Shown: positions 15,202 through 23,307, numbered from the stretch's first letter. The stretch is DNA of 64,000 bases from Cyclobacteriaceae bacterium (GCA_028278225.1 JANQEU010000069.1:248001-312000), one strand, 5' to 3'. The notes: a model not told the origin generated them from the letters alone. Numbers and translations are program-made.

Positions 15202-15455
15202 TTGAGTCTCTCAAAGACAAGTCCTGGTACTATGGTTTTAGCAAAAACCCTCAAAAAAGACTTATGTTCCACAATGAGGGTAAAAGCAGGTACTCCAGAA
15301 CCAAAATACCCTGGAAGTTAATTTTCGTCAGACCTTTTGAAATGAAGTCAGAAGCATTGAAATTTGAGAGATATTTGAAATCCACAAGAAATAAGGATTT
15401 CATTAAAAGAAACTACAAAGAGTTTTTTCTTCGGGATGTGGCGCAGTCCGGTTAG
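15183..15455 (+). CDS. GIY-YIG nuclease, copy C, with stop codon inside tRNA-Pro
   Basis: A 90-residue GIY-YIG protein, the best-preserved copy. Candidate catalytic residues are Y5, Y17, R26, H30 and E62; the H-N-E-G-K-S and P-W-K-L-I-F blocks are typical of Bacteroidota GIY-YIG proteins. Its last codons CGG GAT GTG GCG CAG TCC GGT and the stop TAG (15453-15455) are nucleotides 1-24 of the tRNA-Pro gene. The protein tail RDVAQSG and the tRNA acceptor/D-arm are thus encoded by the same bases on the same strand. Cleavage of DNA near the tRNA anticodon stem is inferred from the insertion point, not shown. It could alternatively be a domesticated repair or regulatory nuclease. Confidence 0.87.
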   Translation: MYFIYIIESLKDKSWYYGFSKNPQKRLMFHNEGKSRYSRTKIPWKLIFVRPFEMKSEALKFERYLKSTRNKDFIKRNYKEFFLRDVAQSG

Positions 15456-15506
15456 CGCACCACTTTAGGGTAGTGGGGGCCGCTGGTTCGAATCCAGTCA
15501 TCCCGA
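15432..15506 (+). tRNA. tRNA-Pro, apparent anticodon AGG
   Basis: A 75-nt cloverleaf folds well: acceptor CGGGATG/CATCCCG (15432-15438 with 15499-15505), D stem GCGC/GCGC, anticodon stem CCACT/AGTGG (15460-15464 with 15472-15476) with loop TTAGGGT, T arm GCTGG-TTCGAAT-CCAGT and discriminator A15506. CCA is not encoded. The body matches tRNA-Pro of Bacteroidota, but the central loop bases 15467-15469 are AGG where GGG or TGG would be expected. A34 in a bacterial proline tRNA is unusual. The 5' third overlaps the end of GIY-YIG copy C. A terminator follows. Confidence 0.85.
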
Positions 15507-15510
15507 CAAG

Positions 15511-15550
15511 AAAGAAAATCCTGACAGTTTCCTGTCAGGATTTTTTCTTT
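15511..15550 (+). terminator. Rho-independent terminator after tRNA-Pro
   Basis: A perfect 13-bp stem AAAATCCTGACAG (15515-15527) / CTGTCAGGATTTT (15532-15544), loop TTTC, followed by TTCTTT. It ends the GIY-YIG/tRNA transcript before the convergent MutS-like gene. Confidence 0.88.
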
Positions 15551-15593
15551 CCGAGGTGTTCTGGATAATAGCTGCAGAGCAGCTGGATTTTGC

Positions 15594-17348
15594 TTAGAGT
15601 ATTCCCATTTCCTTCATCAATTCCGTAGCATTCGAAGAGTTGCATTTCCCCGGGGTCAGTTTGTAATCAAACAGCAGCTCCCCATTTTGGATCGTGCTGT
15701 TGAAGCTGTAGTTTCCGATCCTGGTTTCATTAGCAAATTCGTCAGACAGCTCCAGGTCATGCGTGGATATAAAACCAAAGGAATTTGTTTTGATCAACCG
15801 GTCAATGATCCCCCGCGCACCGGTATGCCGGTCATGTGAATTCGTGCCTTTCAGCACCTCATCCAGGAAAAAGAGAACCGGCCTGTTTTGTTCATCTATC
15901 AATTCAAAAAGCCGTTTGATGCGTTTTAGTTCCGCATAGAAAGAGGAAGTACTCTCCGCCAGGTTATCCTGCGTGCGCATACTGCAAAAAATCTCAAATG
16001 ATGAGCACCTGAAATGTTCTGCGTTCACAGGGAGTCCAACCCACGACATAAGCACATTTATGCCGATAGTTCGCAGAAAAGTGCTTTTTCCTGACATATT
16101 TGAACCGGTTATCAAAAACAATTTCTCATTTCTCAGCTCAAAGTCATTTGGAACACTTTCCTTCTCCGGGATCAGTGGATGCTTTACATTTTTACCTCTT
16201 AAAATGTTATCTCCGTCCATGACTTCCGGAAATGTATACCCGGGATTTACGAATGTAAACATCGCCATGCCTGACAGTGCTTCCATCTTATGAACGGCTT
16301 CTTTCCATTTTTCAAATTGATCTTTGTTGCGGGATATCCATTTCTGCAGGGAAATAAAAGTATAGATGTCCAGCAACAGTATTACGTTTATCATCCAGTA
16401 GAGCATATTCAACCTGGAATCCTGCAAATAAACCAATCGATTTAGTTTCCTTAACTCGGAGATCGCCACCCTGTCAATAGCTGACCGGATCTCTTTTAAG
16501 AATGCCGATTCTCCTGCTTTCAGACTTCTTATTTTCCGGAACGGCTTCATATAAAGCTCGAAGGCTGACATGACATTATTGATATTTATACTTTGTTTTT
16601 TTAACCGGTACTGATGAGTATAGAGAAATGTGGCATTGACGAGAATTGATAAAAGGAGATAGGAGACCGGAATAAGTGAAAAAGCCCAACCGAAGAATAG
16701 GACAGTGGCTGAGAATGACAAGACACCTGCCAGCAGAACAATCGCCTGATTCTTTACCGCTGCAACAAGGTCCGGTGATATCTCATGGGCATCTTTTCCC
16801 CACCTGATTGAAGCTTCGAATTCCTGCACCCAGTCAATATCTTTGATCAGTTCGGAAATTGCTCCCTGACGTTGGACCACCTGATCTCTCGGTGCCGGAT
16901 TCAACATCCATTTAGCAAGCAGATCCCGTGAATGCGGAATGCGCCCTCTATCTATCTGCTGAAAAATGGAATCCGGACCAAACAGGTCAAGATCGTATGA
17001 GAAAGGATGATTTCGATCCACGTACTTCGATCCTTCATGTTCCGGGCTGAACTCCCCTCTAAGCCGGTCGATTTCCTGCCGGTTTATTTTTATGAGTTCC
17101 CTGCAGTGTTTGACCTTTTCCTCTACGTTGCTGTGAAATACTACAATCAAGAAAAATATGGCAGATCCTACAGCAACTGTCGCTGTCAATATGCCAATGG
17201 TGTAGTAGGTGGATTTATAAACTGCCACCACGAGCAGTATGAATACTACGGTCCTGATCCACGTGAAAGTTTTGGACTGCACGGAAAGGTCTCTTTGTCT
17301 GCTCTCAAAATCATTTACCCGCCCTGAAAAGTAGTTGCTTAGATTCAT
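15594..17348 (-). CDS. Membrane-anchored MutS family ATPase
   Basis: A 584-residue protein from the ATG at 17348. An upstream in-frame ATG at 17417 lies inside a terminator hairpin and is rejected. It has two N-terminal hydrophobic helices (WIRTVVFILLVVAVY and a following one), two more around residues 200-245 and one near 330. A MutS lever/clamp-like helical region comes next, then the MutS domain V ATPase: Walker A GSNMSGKST (about 412-420) with the typical N-x-S of MutS, the ST-x-S box SFYAELKRIK, Walker B VLFFLDEVLKGTN (about 486) and the His switch STHDLEL. Domain I for mismatch recognition is absent. Such membrane MutS-like proteins are common in Bacteroidota and of unknown role; canonical mismatch repair is unlikely. 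Confidence 0.88.
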   Translation of the reverse strand: MNLSNYFSGRVNDFESRQRDLSVQSKTFTWIRTVVFILLVVAVYKSTYYTIGILTATVAVGSAIFFLIVVFHSNVEEKVKHCRELIKINRQEIDRLRGEFSPEHEGSKYVDRNHPFSYDLDLFGPDSIFQQIDRGRIPHSRDLLAKWMLNPAPRDQVVQRQGAISELIKDIDWVQEFEASIRWGKDAHEISPDLVAAVKNQAIVLLAGVLSFSATVLFFGWAFSLIPVSYLLLSILVNATFLYTHQYRLKKQSININNVMSAFELYMKPFRKIRSLKAGESAFLKEIRSAIDRVAISELRKLNRLVYLQDSRLNMLYWMINVILLLDIYTFISLQKWISRNKDQFEKWKEAVHKMEALSGMAMFTFVNPGYTFPEVMDGDNILRGKNVKHPLIPEKESVPNDFELRNEKLFLITGSNMSGKSTFLRTIGINVLMSWVGLPVNAEHFRCSSFEIFCSMRTQDNLAESTSSFYAELKRIKRLFELIDEQNRPVLFFLDEVLKGTNSHDRHTGARGIIDRLIKTNSFGFISTHDLELSDEFANETRIGNYSFNSTIQNGELLFDYKLTPGKCNSSNATELMKEMGIL

Positions 17349-17400
17349 GAAGACGAGTATAGTCAAAGATTTGGAAAGACCGAAAAGTCGGGGTGATAAC

Positions 17401-17428
17401 AAAAAAAGGGAGTACATGTACTCCCTTT
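17401..17428 (-). terminator. Strong minus-strand terminator with no assigned gene
   Basis: The 24-bp perfect palindrome AAAGGGAGTACATGTACTCC plus CTTT (17405-17428) is followed, on the minus strand, by a run of seven T (17407-17401 complement). That is the layout of a rho-independent terminator for leftward transcription. The only annotated gene upstream on that strand is none: 17429-17638 has no minus-strand gene. It may close a small RNA or insulate the MutS-like gene, whose start is 53 bp further on. Confidence 0.7.
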
Positions 17429-17638
17429 CCTTCGATCCTATAACTGGTTGGGACCGAAAATTGAATCACCGCTTAAATACTCGCCTGTATTTATTACCGT
17501 GCAATCTATCATATACCCACATAGTTTGTTACCCTAAATGACCTTAACAGGAAAATTCATTGCTAGAAGGGAATTAAAATTGATAAACAAAACCACAATA
17601 CGTTAAGTAGATTAGCAGTTTATTAATTTCGACTTTAG

Positions 17639-20233
17639 ATGAGGGTGTTTTGGCTATTTTGTTGGATTACATTTTTGTTTTCCCAGCAGATCCATGGGGC
17701 GACAGATCTAAAAAAGATAATTCGTGCGATACAGAAGCAGGACTTCATCAAAGCTCTGGAGTTGCTGGATGACGACCTGAGAGAATATCCGGTAAACCCG
17801 GGATCCAAACTTATTTACGCCAGGCTTCTTTCTGCTGACACACTTGATTTCTATGACCTGGACAAAAGTAGAAGGTTCATTAATGAAGCACTGGCAGATT
17901 ATGAGAATGCTGATCCCAAGCTCCTGGAGGAATTCGTTAAACTCGGTTTTGCAAAAAATGATCTGACCGAGACGTATGATTCCATTCGTGAGAAAACCTT
18001 CAATACCCTCGCAACTGAGAACAGTGTCAATTCTTACATATCCTTTCTGAATATTTATCCGGATTCCCCTCAAAGAGACCTGGCGATAAAGAGGCGCGAT
18101 AGCCTGGCTTATGACGAAGCCAGGCAGGTCAATACCTGGCCGGCATATGAGAAATACCTGAATGAATACCCACAATCTATTTATGGCTATGAAGCAAGAC
18201 AGAAGTACGAGCTATTACTTTTTCAGGAGAGGGTTGCCTCCCGGGATGTCCATGACTATGAGCGGTTTATCAATGACTTCCCGAATTCACCCTACGTCGC
18301 GGAAGCATTAAGGTACATTTTTAAATATGGAACCTTAAATAATGATTTCAGTGCATTCGAGGATTACATCAGAAAATACCCGGATTCTCCATTGGTGCGG
18401 CAAGCTGTCAATATTCTGTATCACATCGACGCCGGCAGCCTACTTAACTCATCACTAGTCCCGGACCCTGATCTGTTTGATTCACTGCTCTTTCGGTACA
18501 ATGAAGACAGAATTCCGCTGATCCCCGTGGTTCAAAATTCAAAAATCGGATTTGTAGATTTTTCAGGCGAATGGAAGATCTCCCCCACATTCCATGAACT
18601 GTTAAATAAGCATGCTTTCTGTGAAATCCTCATTGATGACGTGATAGTGGGCTCGGTTAACAACATCCATATCGCTATCAACAGGGGAAATACTGAAATT
18701 TATACTGGTAATATCAACCATATCAAAGACGTTGGGCAGGGTGCTATCCTATTCAGATCCGATGACTCCGGTAGTCTTATGCACAAATCCGGATTTAGCA
18801 TTATCGAGAATATCGATGATGCCGAGTTATTTGAAAATGTATGGTTTAAGGTAAAAAGAGATACAAAGTGGGCTCTAATATCGTTTACAGGCGTATTGCT
18901 GACTGAATTCAGGTTTGATGAAATCTATGAGCTTGGGAAGTTTTGCGTTTTTCAACGCGGGGATGAGATTGCTTTGAGCAATATTCAGTCCCTGTCCCGG
19001 GAAGTAGGTGAGGGAGGCTTCACGCTGGAGTACAAATATGATGACTTTGAATTTGTAAATGATTCGCTGCTGATTGGTTTTAAAGGAGATCGCGAATGCC
19101 TGGTCAATGATCAGCTGAATTTTGAGATCCCCTGGGGCTTGCATACCGTTCACCCGGATCCTATCGTCAACTATGCGAGGGAAGGTAATAAGCTGAGGAT
19201 ATACAACGACGATGTCATTCGGAAAGTTGGCACATCATCCGTAGAGGAACTCATCATTACCAATAACTGGCTTGCTGCCAAAAACACCTCGTGGCAATTA
19301 TTGAATCTGGCAACACAACGGGTATATGAGAACCTTGATTCCGTTAAGCTGATCAATGAGTACGCAGTTTACATCAGTGACGGTGATAGTTCGCGGATCA
19401 TGTTCCCTACAGAGCAGGTACTGGACTTTTACGAAAATCAGGAGGTAGTGGAGCTGGAATTTCGAAATGAAAACGGGTTAATCTCCGAATATTTGCTTAC
19501 GGGTGAAGAAGACATTAGTGTATGGGATCAGGAGGGACATTTTTTGTTCCACGGAAAGTTTGAGACCATTCAGTGTATTTCAGATTCATTGTTTCGCGTA
19601 ACTAAAAATGACAAACAGGGATTGATTGACAGGTTCGGTTACTACATCCTGGATCCGGATTACGACTTTATACAATATAAGGATGGTTTGGCTATCGTAC
19701 TCAAGGACGGTAAAATCGGTGCATATGACTTTGTGAATCGTTCTTACATATCAGAATCGTATGAAGCCTCTATTTCGAGGTTTGGCAATAACTACCAAAC
19801 GAAAATCGAGGGGAAATGGGGGCTCATCAATGATGAGGAAGTCCCGGTGATCCCGTTTACAGCCAATGAAATTAAGTATTTGAATGATTCGTCGGCCTGG
19901 ATCATGAGTGACAGCAGTTGGGTCCTGGTAAATATTTCAAGTGGTCAGATACTACTATCGGGGATAAGTCAGGTTGATCAATTAAGTGACGAACTATACC
20001 AGATAATAACTCCTAAAGGCTACGGTGTAATTGGTATCAACGGTGAAATCATGGTAAATCCGAACTTCACTGACATTCAACTGATCGAATTTATGGGTAT
20101 GAGTTACCTGAAGGCTGAGCACTATGTACCGGAAGCTGATATTTACGTGGTGGTGGGATACAAAACCGATGGTACCAGGATCTTTTCCGAAGCATACACT
20201 GAATCGGAATATGATGCCATTTATTGTGAATAA
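17639..20233 (+). CDS. Exported TPR plus WG-repeat protein
   Basis: An 864-residue protein with a signal peptide (MRVFWLFCWITFLFSQQIHG). Residues about 22-270 are helical TPR-like repeats with recurrent Y-P-x-S-P blocks (FLNIYPDSPQRDLA, YLNEYPQSIYGYEA, FINDFPNSPYVAEA, YIRKYPDSPLVRQA), each about 35-45 residues apart. From about 290 to the end the protein is a string of degenerate WG repeats (KIGFVDFSGEWKISP, KWALISFTG, KQGLIDRFGYYILDP, KWGLINDEEVPVIP, GYGVIGINGEIMVNP), predicted to build a beta-propeller or beta-solenoid. The family is a surface or periplasmic scaffold; no enzyme activity is known. It is monocistronic. Confidence 0.85.
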   Translation: MRVFWLFCWITFLFSQQIHGATDLKKIIRAIQKQDFIKALELLDDDLREYPVNPGSKLIYARLLSADTLDFYDLDKSRRFINEALADYENADPKLLEEFVKLGFAKNDLTETYDSIREKTFNTLATENSVNSYISFLNIYPDSPQRDLAIKRRDSLAYDEARQVNTWPAYEKYLNEYPQSIYGYEARQKYELLLFQERVASRDVHDYERFINDFPNSPYVAEALRYIFKYGTLNNDFSAFEDYIRKYPDSPLVRQAVNILYHIDAGSLLNSSLVPDPDLFDSLLFRYNEDRIPLIPVVQNSKIGFVDFSGEWKISPTFHELLNKHAFCEILIDDVIVGSVNNIHIAINRGNTEIYTGNINHIKDVGQGAILFRSDDSGSLMHKSGFSIIENIDDAELFENVWFKVKRDTKWALISFTGVLLTEFRFDEIYELGKFCVFQRGDEIALSNIQSLSREVGEGGFTLEYKYDDFEFVNDSLLIGFKGDRECLVNDQLNFEIPWGLHTVHPDPIVNYAREGNKLRIYNDDVIRKVGTSSVEELIITNNWLAAKNTSWQLLNLATQRVYENLDSVKLINEYAVYISDGDSSRIMFPTEQVLDFYENQEVVELEFRNENGLISEYLLTGEEDISVWDQEGHFLFHGKFETIQCISDSLFRVTKNDKQGLIDRFGYYILDPDYDFIQYKDGLAIVLKDGKIGAYDFVNRSYISESYEASISRFGNNYQTKIEGKWGLINDEEVPVIPFTANEIKYLNDSSAWIMSDSSWVLVNISSGQILLSGISQVDQLSDELYQIITPKGYGVIGINGEIMVNPNFTDIQLIEFMGMSYLKAEHYVPEADIYVVVGYKTDGTRIFSEAYTESEYDAIYCE

Positions 20234-20275
20234 TCAGGTAGTTCGCTAACTTAATCCTATAACCGTGGTTCCGGG

Positions 20276-20518
20276 ATGATCAAGGAAAAGTTTAGCTCAA
20301 TGACGAAGGATCAAAAACTCCGATGGATCTATTTCCAGGGGGAGCATATCATGGATATCAGGTACTATCAGTACAAGGTTATTTTGTATGCGATTGACAA
20401 TTTTTTTGTTGAGGTATTTTACCACCATACCAAGGGTCTGATAGAACGGGTCGAAGTGATGGACAGGCAAAATAGCCGCATGAAGTTTTACGCGGATCAA
20501 ATCCGGCTACCGCAGTAA
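20276..20518 (+). CDS. Small conserved-looking protein, unknown function
   Basis: An 80-residue basic, aromatic-rich protein with no signal peptide; the sequence contains LRWIYFQGEHIMDIRYYQYK, then a hydrophobic strand VILYAIDNFFVEVFY. The start at 20276 (ATG) follows the WG-repeat gene by 42 bp; a second in-frame ATG (MTKDQK) is possible. The compact alternating pattern suggests a small alpha/beta fold. Its 3' end overlaps the convergent coaE by 12 bp. It is credible as a gene because of codon use and position, but I do not recognise it. Confidence 0.62.
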   Translation: MIKEKFSSMTKDQKLRWIYFQGEHIMDIRYYQYKVILYAIDNFFVEVFYHHTKGLIERVEVMDRQNSRMKFYADQIRLPQ

Positions 20519-21115
20519 ACTCATCAGTTTTTCATGCACTTTTAAGGCCTGATGGATGACCATTTCATTTCCTTCGTTTGAAATGATGTAATCTGCCATG
20601 GGTATTTTTTTTTCATCCGGCCATTGTCTGCTGATAATGTCTCTGACTTCATCTATCGTCCGGTGACCGTCTCTTTCTAGTGTTCGTCTGATACGCAGCT
20701 TTTCCGAAGCGGTAACCAACACCACCTTGTCAAGCTTTTTGTAGGACCCTGTCTCAAACAAAAGCGCAGCCTCCTTCAACATCACAGGGCCGGACATTTG
20801 CTTAGTCCACGAATTAAAATCATTTTCAACAGCTGGATGAACCAATGCATTCAGCCGTTGAAGTTGCTCAGGATCATGAAAAACCCTGCCTGCCAGGTAA
20901 CCCCTGTTCAGGTCGCCGTCCACATAGGCGTCATTGCCAAACGCTTCAATGATTTGAGATTTCAGGCCTTCCGCGTTTTGCATTAACCACTTTGCCCTCT
21001 CATCCGCATGGTACACAGGGATACCTAAGGTTTGATAAATGGAGCAAACCATACTTTTTCCGGAACCGATTCCCCCGGTAACACCAACCAGGAGTGTTTT
21101 ACCCACCATAAACAA
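20507..21115 (-). CDS. coaE: Dephospho-CoA kinase
   Basis: Phosphorylates the 3'-hydroxyl of dephospho-CoA, the last step of coenzyme A synthesis, in the cytoplasm. A 202-residue P-loop kinase with GVTGGIGSGKS (Walker A at 14-21) and YHADERAKWLM after the first strand (the D-x-x-A substrate site). It also has LAGRVFHDPEQLQRLNALVHP, LLFETGSYKKLDKVVLV and the lid RDGHRTIDEVRDIISRQWP. The start may be 21115 or the second in-frame ATG at 21109; either overlaps the 3' end of the ybbR-like gene. It is the last gene of the nusB-ytxH-DUF1573-yajC-ybbR-coaE run. Confidence 0.96.
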   Translation of the reverse strand: MFMVGKTLLVGVTGGIGSGKSMVCSIYQTLGIPVYHADERAKWLMQNAEGLKSQIIEAFGNDAYVDGDLNRGYLAGRVFHDPEQLQRLNALVHPAVENDFNSWTKQMSGPVMLKEAALLFETGSYKKLDKVVLVTASEKLRIRRTLERDGHRTIDEVRDIISRQWPDEKKIPMADYIISNEGNEMVIHQALKVHEKLMSLLR

Positions 21116-22040
21116 CCTTGATCTCTTCGGGACTGAGACTTATATCTTCAACGATCTCGGGAAAATAAATAATGATTGGCTGAATGGTGGAATCCCCGGC
21201 ATTCATCATGTTGTAGTCAATAGTGACGACAAAATCCGTGTGAGAGAATTCTTCTTTCAATGCTCTCTGGATGGTATAACTTACCGTGATAATGGAATCA
21301 GCAAGATAGACACTATCAACTTCAGGAAAATTCAGCTGTTCCAGCGGGACCTGTATTCTTTCGCGATCGAACCGGTCAACTTCAAATGATACCAGGACGG
21401 TCCGGGGATCGGATTCCATGATATCTTCGAACGGCAGGGGGATATCGACTTCCTCCCCGATATCATCGTTGATCCGCTTGTTATCCATCATCACATAATA
21501 TTCGTTGTGAAGGGAATTAATTATACTTTCCGGACCGGCCAAAGCGACCTGGGACGGTTCAATGGTGATGGGAGAGACGATCCGGTAATTGTTGCTCAAC
21601 GAAATGTTGATTGAATCGACTTTGATCTCCACAACTTTTTTGATCTTTGGTTCGATACTGATGAAGAGCGTATCCGTGAGAAGATAATTTATATCGAGAC
21701 CTTTGAGTTGGTCGGAAACCACAGGTAACAGGGTGGAGCGGGTTAAAAACCGAATGTCGGTCGGATTGTCCAGTTCAACTCTCAGGGGCGTCACACTAAA
21801 CCACAATGTTCTCCGGAACAAATTCCATCCTCCACTGGTGACATCGACCTGAACCACCTGGGGAAGAGGTTCGATAACTACCACGCTGTCTTCGTCAAAG
21901 ACAAAGTCGATCGGGTAGCTTACCAGGGCACTGTACTCCTTATTGAGAGCCGTAAAAAGCCAAAAGGTAGTGGCCCCCAAAAATGAGAACAGCACTACCT
22001 TCCAGTTTCTAAGAATTTTATTTATTCCTTTATCGTTCAT
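21099..22040 (-). CDS. YbbR-like domain protein
   Basis: A 313-residue protein with one N-terminal transmembrane helix (KVVLFSFLGATTFWLFTAL) and then extracytoplasmic YbbR-type beta repeats (for instance YRIVSPITIEPSQVALAGPE). In Firmicutes YbbR/CdaR binds and regulates the diadenylate cyclase CdaA. No cyclase is encoded here, so that role is only a family-level possibility. Its position between yajC and coaE is conserved in Bacteroidota. The 3' end overlaps coaE. Confidence 0.88.
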   Translation of the reverse strand: MNDKGINKILRNWKVVLFSFLGATTFWLFTALNKEYSALVSYPIDFVFDEDSVVVIEPLPQVVQVDVTSGGWNLFRRTLWFSVTPLRVELDNPTDIRFLTRSTLLPVVSDQLKGLDINYLLTDTLFISIEPKIKKVVEIKVDSINISLSNNYRIVSPITIEPSQVALAGPESIINSLHNEYYVMMDNKRINDDIGEEVDIPLPFEDIMESDPRTVLVSFEVDRFDRERIQVPLEQLNFPEVDSVYLADSIITVSYTIQRALKEEFSHTDFVVTIDYNMMNAGDSTIQPIIIYFPEIVEDISLSPEEIKVVYGG

Positions 22041-22054
22041 CTAGCATCATAAAT

Positions 22055-22369
22055 CTAGCTTTTTTGAGCATATTTCTTACTAGATTCCAATGATACCGAG
22101 GTTTTTTCAACAACAAGTTTACTCCCGCGATCTACATCAATCGTAATGGTATTGTCATCAACATTGACAACCTTACCGTGGATCCCGCCCACGGTCACCA
22201 CCTGGTCTCCTTTCTTGATTGCTGCGATGAACTTTCTTGTATCTTTTTGCTTTTTCTGTTGTGGACGAATGAAAAACAGATAAAATATGGCGATCATTCC
22301 TCCCAACATAATAAACTGGGTGTAATTGGAACCCCCAGTACCTGCCTGCAATAGTAATGTTTGGATCAT
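22055..22369 (-). CDS. yajC: Preprotein translocase subunit YajC
   Basis: A 104-residue single-span inner-membrane protein of the SecDF-YajC complex. A hydrophobic helix (FIMLGGMIAIFYLFFIRPQ) ends in the diagnostic F-F-I-R-P-Q-Q-K, followed by the cytoplasmic domain with KKGDQVVTVGGIHGKVV and a DDNTITIDV strand. Size and motif order match the family exactly. It starts 8 bp after the DUF1573 gene stop, so it is cotranscribed with it. Confidence 0.96.
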   Translation of the reverse strand: MIQTLLLQAGTGGSNYTQFIMLGGMIAIFYLFFIRPQQKKQKDTRKFIAAIKKGDQVVTVGGIHGKVVNVDDNTITIDVDRGSKLVVEKTSVSLESSKKYAQKS

Positions 22370-22377
22370 CTGGGTAA

Positions 22378-22905
22378 TTATGACGGATTATCAGCTTTTG
22401 TAACGTTTGCCTTGATGCTTAACCTATTGATTTTCGGGTAAGTATTGGCAGTGATCGTAACTGTCTTATTTTGAATTCCAGGCTTGTTACGGCTGTTAAA
22501 CTGTACTTTGATCTGACCCTCAGCGCCAACGGCAATTGGCTCTCGCGGCCAATCGGGAACAGTACATCCGCATGTGGCTGTAGCACTTGAAATGATCAAA
22601 GGTGCATCGCCCGTGTTTGTGAATGTGAAAACATGATCTACAACATCACCTTCATTGATGGTCCCAAAATCAAAGCTTTCTTCCGTGAACACCATTGACG
22701 GTAGTGGGCCGTCAGGTTTTACCTCCGGCGCTTTGGCAGCTGCGGACGGCGTCGTGGCAGTAGTGGGCCGGACTCCATTCTTCGTTTCAAGCTCCGCTAC
22801 TTTTCCTTCAAGCTTTGCAATTCTTCCTTCCAATTCTTTATTTGAGCAACTGAATGCTACTGCACCAACGAAAAGTACAATTAGAGTTTTAGTAAAATGT
22901 TTCAT
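22378..22905 (-). CDS. DUF1573 lipoprotein with coiled coil
   Basis: A 175-residue protein with the lipobox VAFSCSN (Cys about 20), a short coiled coil (LEGRIAKLEGKVAELETK) and an Ala/Thr/Pro-rich linker. The DUF1573 immunoglobulin-like domain follows (ESFDFGTINEGDVVDHVFTF, SATATCGCTVPDWP, with the typical paired cysteines C-G-C). The coiled coil suggests trimerisation at the membrane surface. Domain function is unknown, but it sits next to yajC across Bacteroidota. A TAACTTTG promoter element lies 27 bp upstream. Confidence 0.9.
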   Translation of the reverse strand: MKHFTKTLIVLFVGAVAFSCSNKELEGRIAKLEGKVAELETKNGVRPTTATTPSAAAKAPEVKPDGPLPSMVFTEESFDFGTINEGDVVDHVFTFTNTGDAPLIISSATATCGCTVPDWPREPIAVGAEGQIKVQFNSRNKPGIQNKTVTITANTYPKINRLSIKANVTKADNPS

Positions 22906-22931
22906 AGTAAATGATAAATTTCTTTAGTTCG

Positions 22932-22939
22932 CAAAGTTA
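22932..22939 (-). promoter_or_regulatory. Candidate Bacteroidota -7 element TAACTTTG
   Basis: On the minus strand, TAACTTTG matches the Bacteroidota -7 consensus TAnnTTTG exactly, 27 bp before the DUF1573 start. A TTG is found 25 bp upstream, somewhat too far for an ideal -33 box. It would give the DUF1573-yajC-ybbR-coaE part its own promoter within the longer nusB operon. Confidence 0.45.
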
Positions 22940-22999
22940 TACAGCTCCGGTCGTTTTGAAGCTGCAAGATTTCTTAATGAAATGTTAAAGTTCTGACTA

Positions 23000-23299
23000 T
23001 TAGTTGCTTTTAATTTGATTGATCAAGCCATTCACATCATCCAAAAGCTGCTCGGCCTTGTCCTTGGCATCCTTTATCCTTCTTTCTCCCTCCGACTTGG
23101 CTTCGTTTTCGATTTCTTCCTTTCCTTCAATGAAATCGTCCACAATTTCTTCGAGCCGCTTTTTATATTTATCGAGCAGATATGACAGCTTATCTCTTGT
23201 ATTTGATCCCTTTTCGGGTGCAAAAAGTAACCCGAGGATACCTCCGGTAATTAAACCAAGTAAAAAGGCAAAAAAAGAACCTCCTGAATCTTTACTCAT
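23000..23299 (-). CDS. YtxH-like small membrane protein
   Basis: A 99-residue protein with one N-terminal helix (FFAFLLGLITGGILGLLFAP) followed by the YtxH signature L-F-A-P-x-x-G, EKGSNTRDKL and a long charged amphipathic helix. The Gram-positive founder is stress-associated. Here it lies 8 bp after nusB and is probably translated from the same mRNA. Confidence 0.88.
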   Translation of the reverse strand: MSKDSGGSFFAFLLGLITGGILGLLFAPEKGSNTRDKLSYLLDKYKKRLEEIVDDFIEGKEEIENEAKSEGERRIKDAKDKAEQLLDDVNGLINQIKSN

Positions 23300-23307
23300 G
23301 TTTATCG

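Larger units (their letters stand above)
14732..15463 (+). repeat. 290-bp tandem array of GIY-YIG gene plus tRNA-Pro 5' half
   Basis: Three nearly identical head-to-tail units with an exact 290-bp period. Equivalent landmarks are at 14732/15022/15312 (TGGAAGTTAATTTTCG), at 14852/15142/15432 (CGGGATGTGGCG, tRNA nt 1-12) and at 14893/15183 (gene start ATGTACTT). Unit A lacks its 5' part; units B and C are full length. Each unit ends with tRNA-Pro 5'-half sequence through CACCAC, and only after the third unit does the tRNA continue into its 3' half. Confidence 0.92.

Noticed and set aside
17348..17417. Upstream start for the MutS-like protein at 17417
   Set aside because: That ATG is in the centre of a terminator hairpin, and the extra 23 residues do not fit the family N-terminus.
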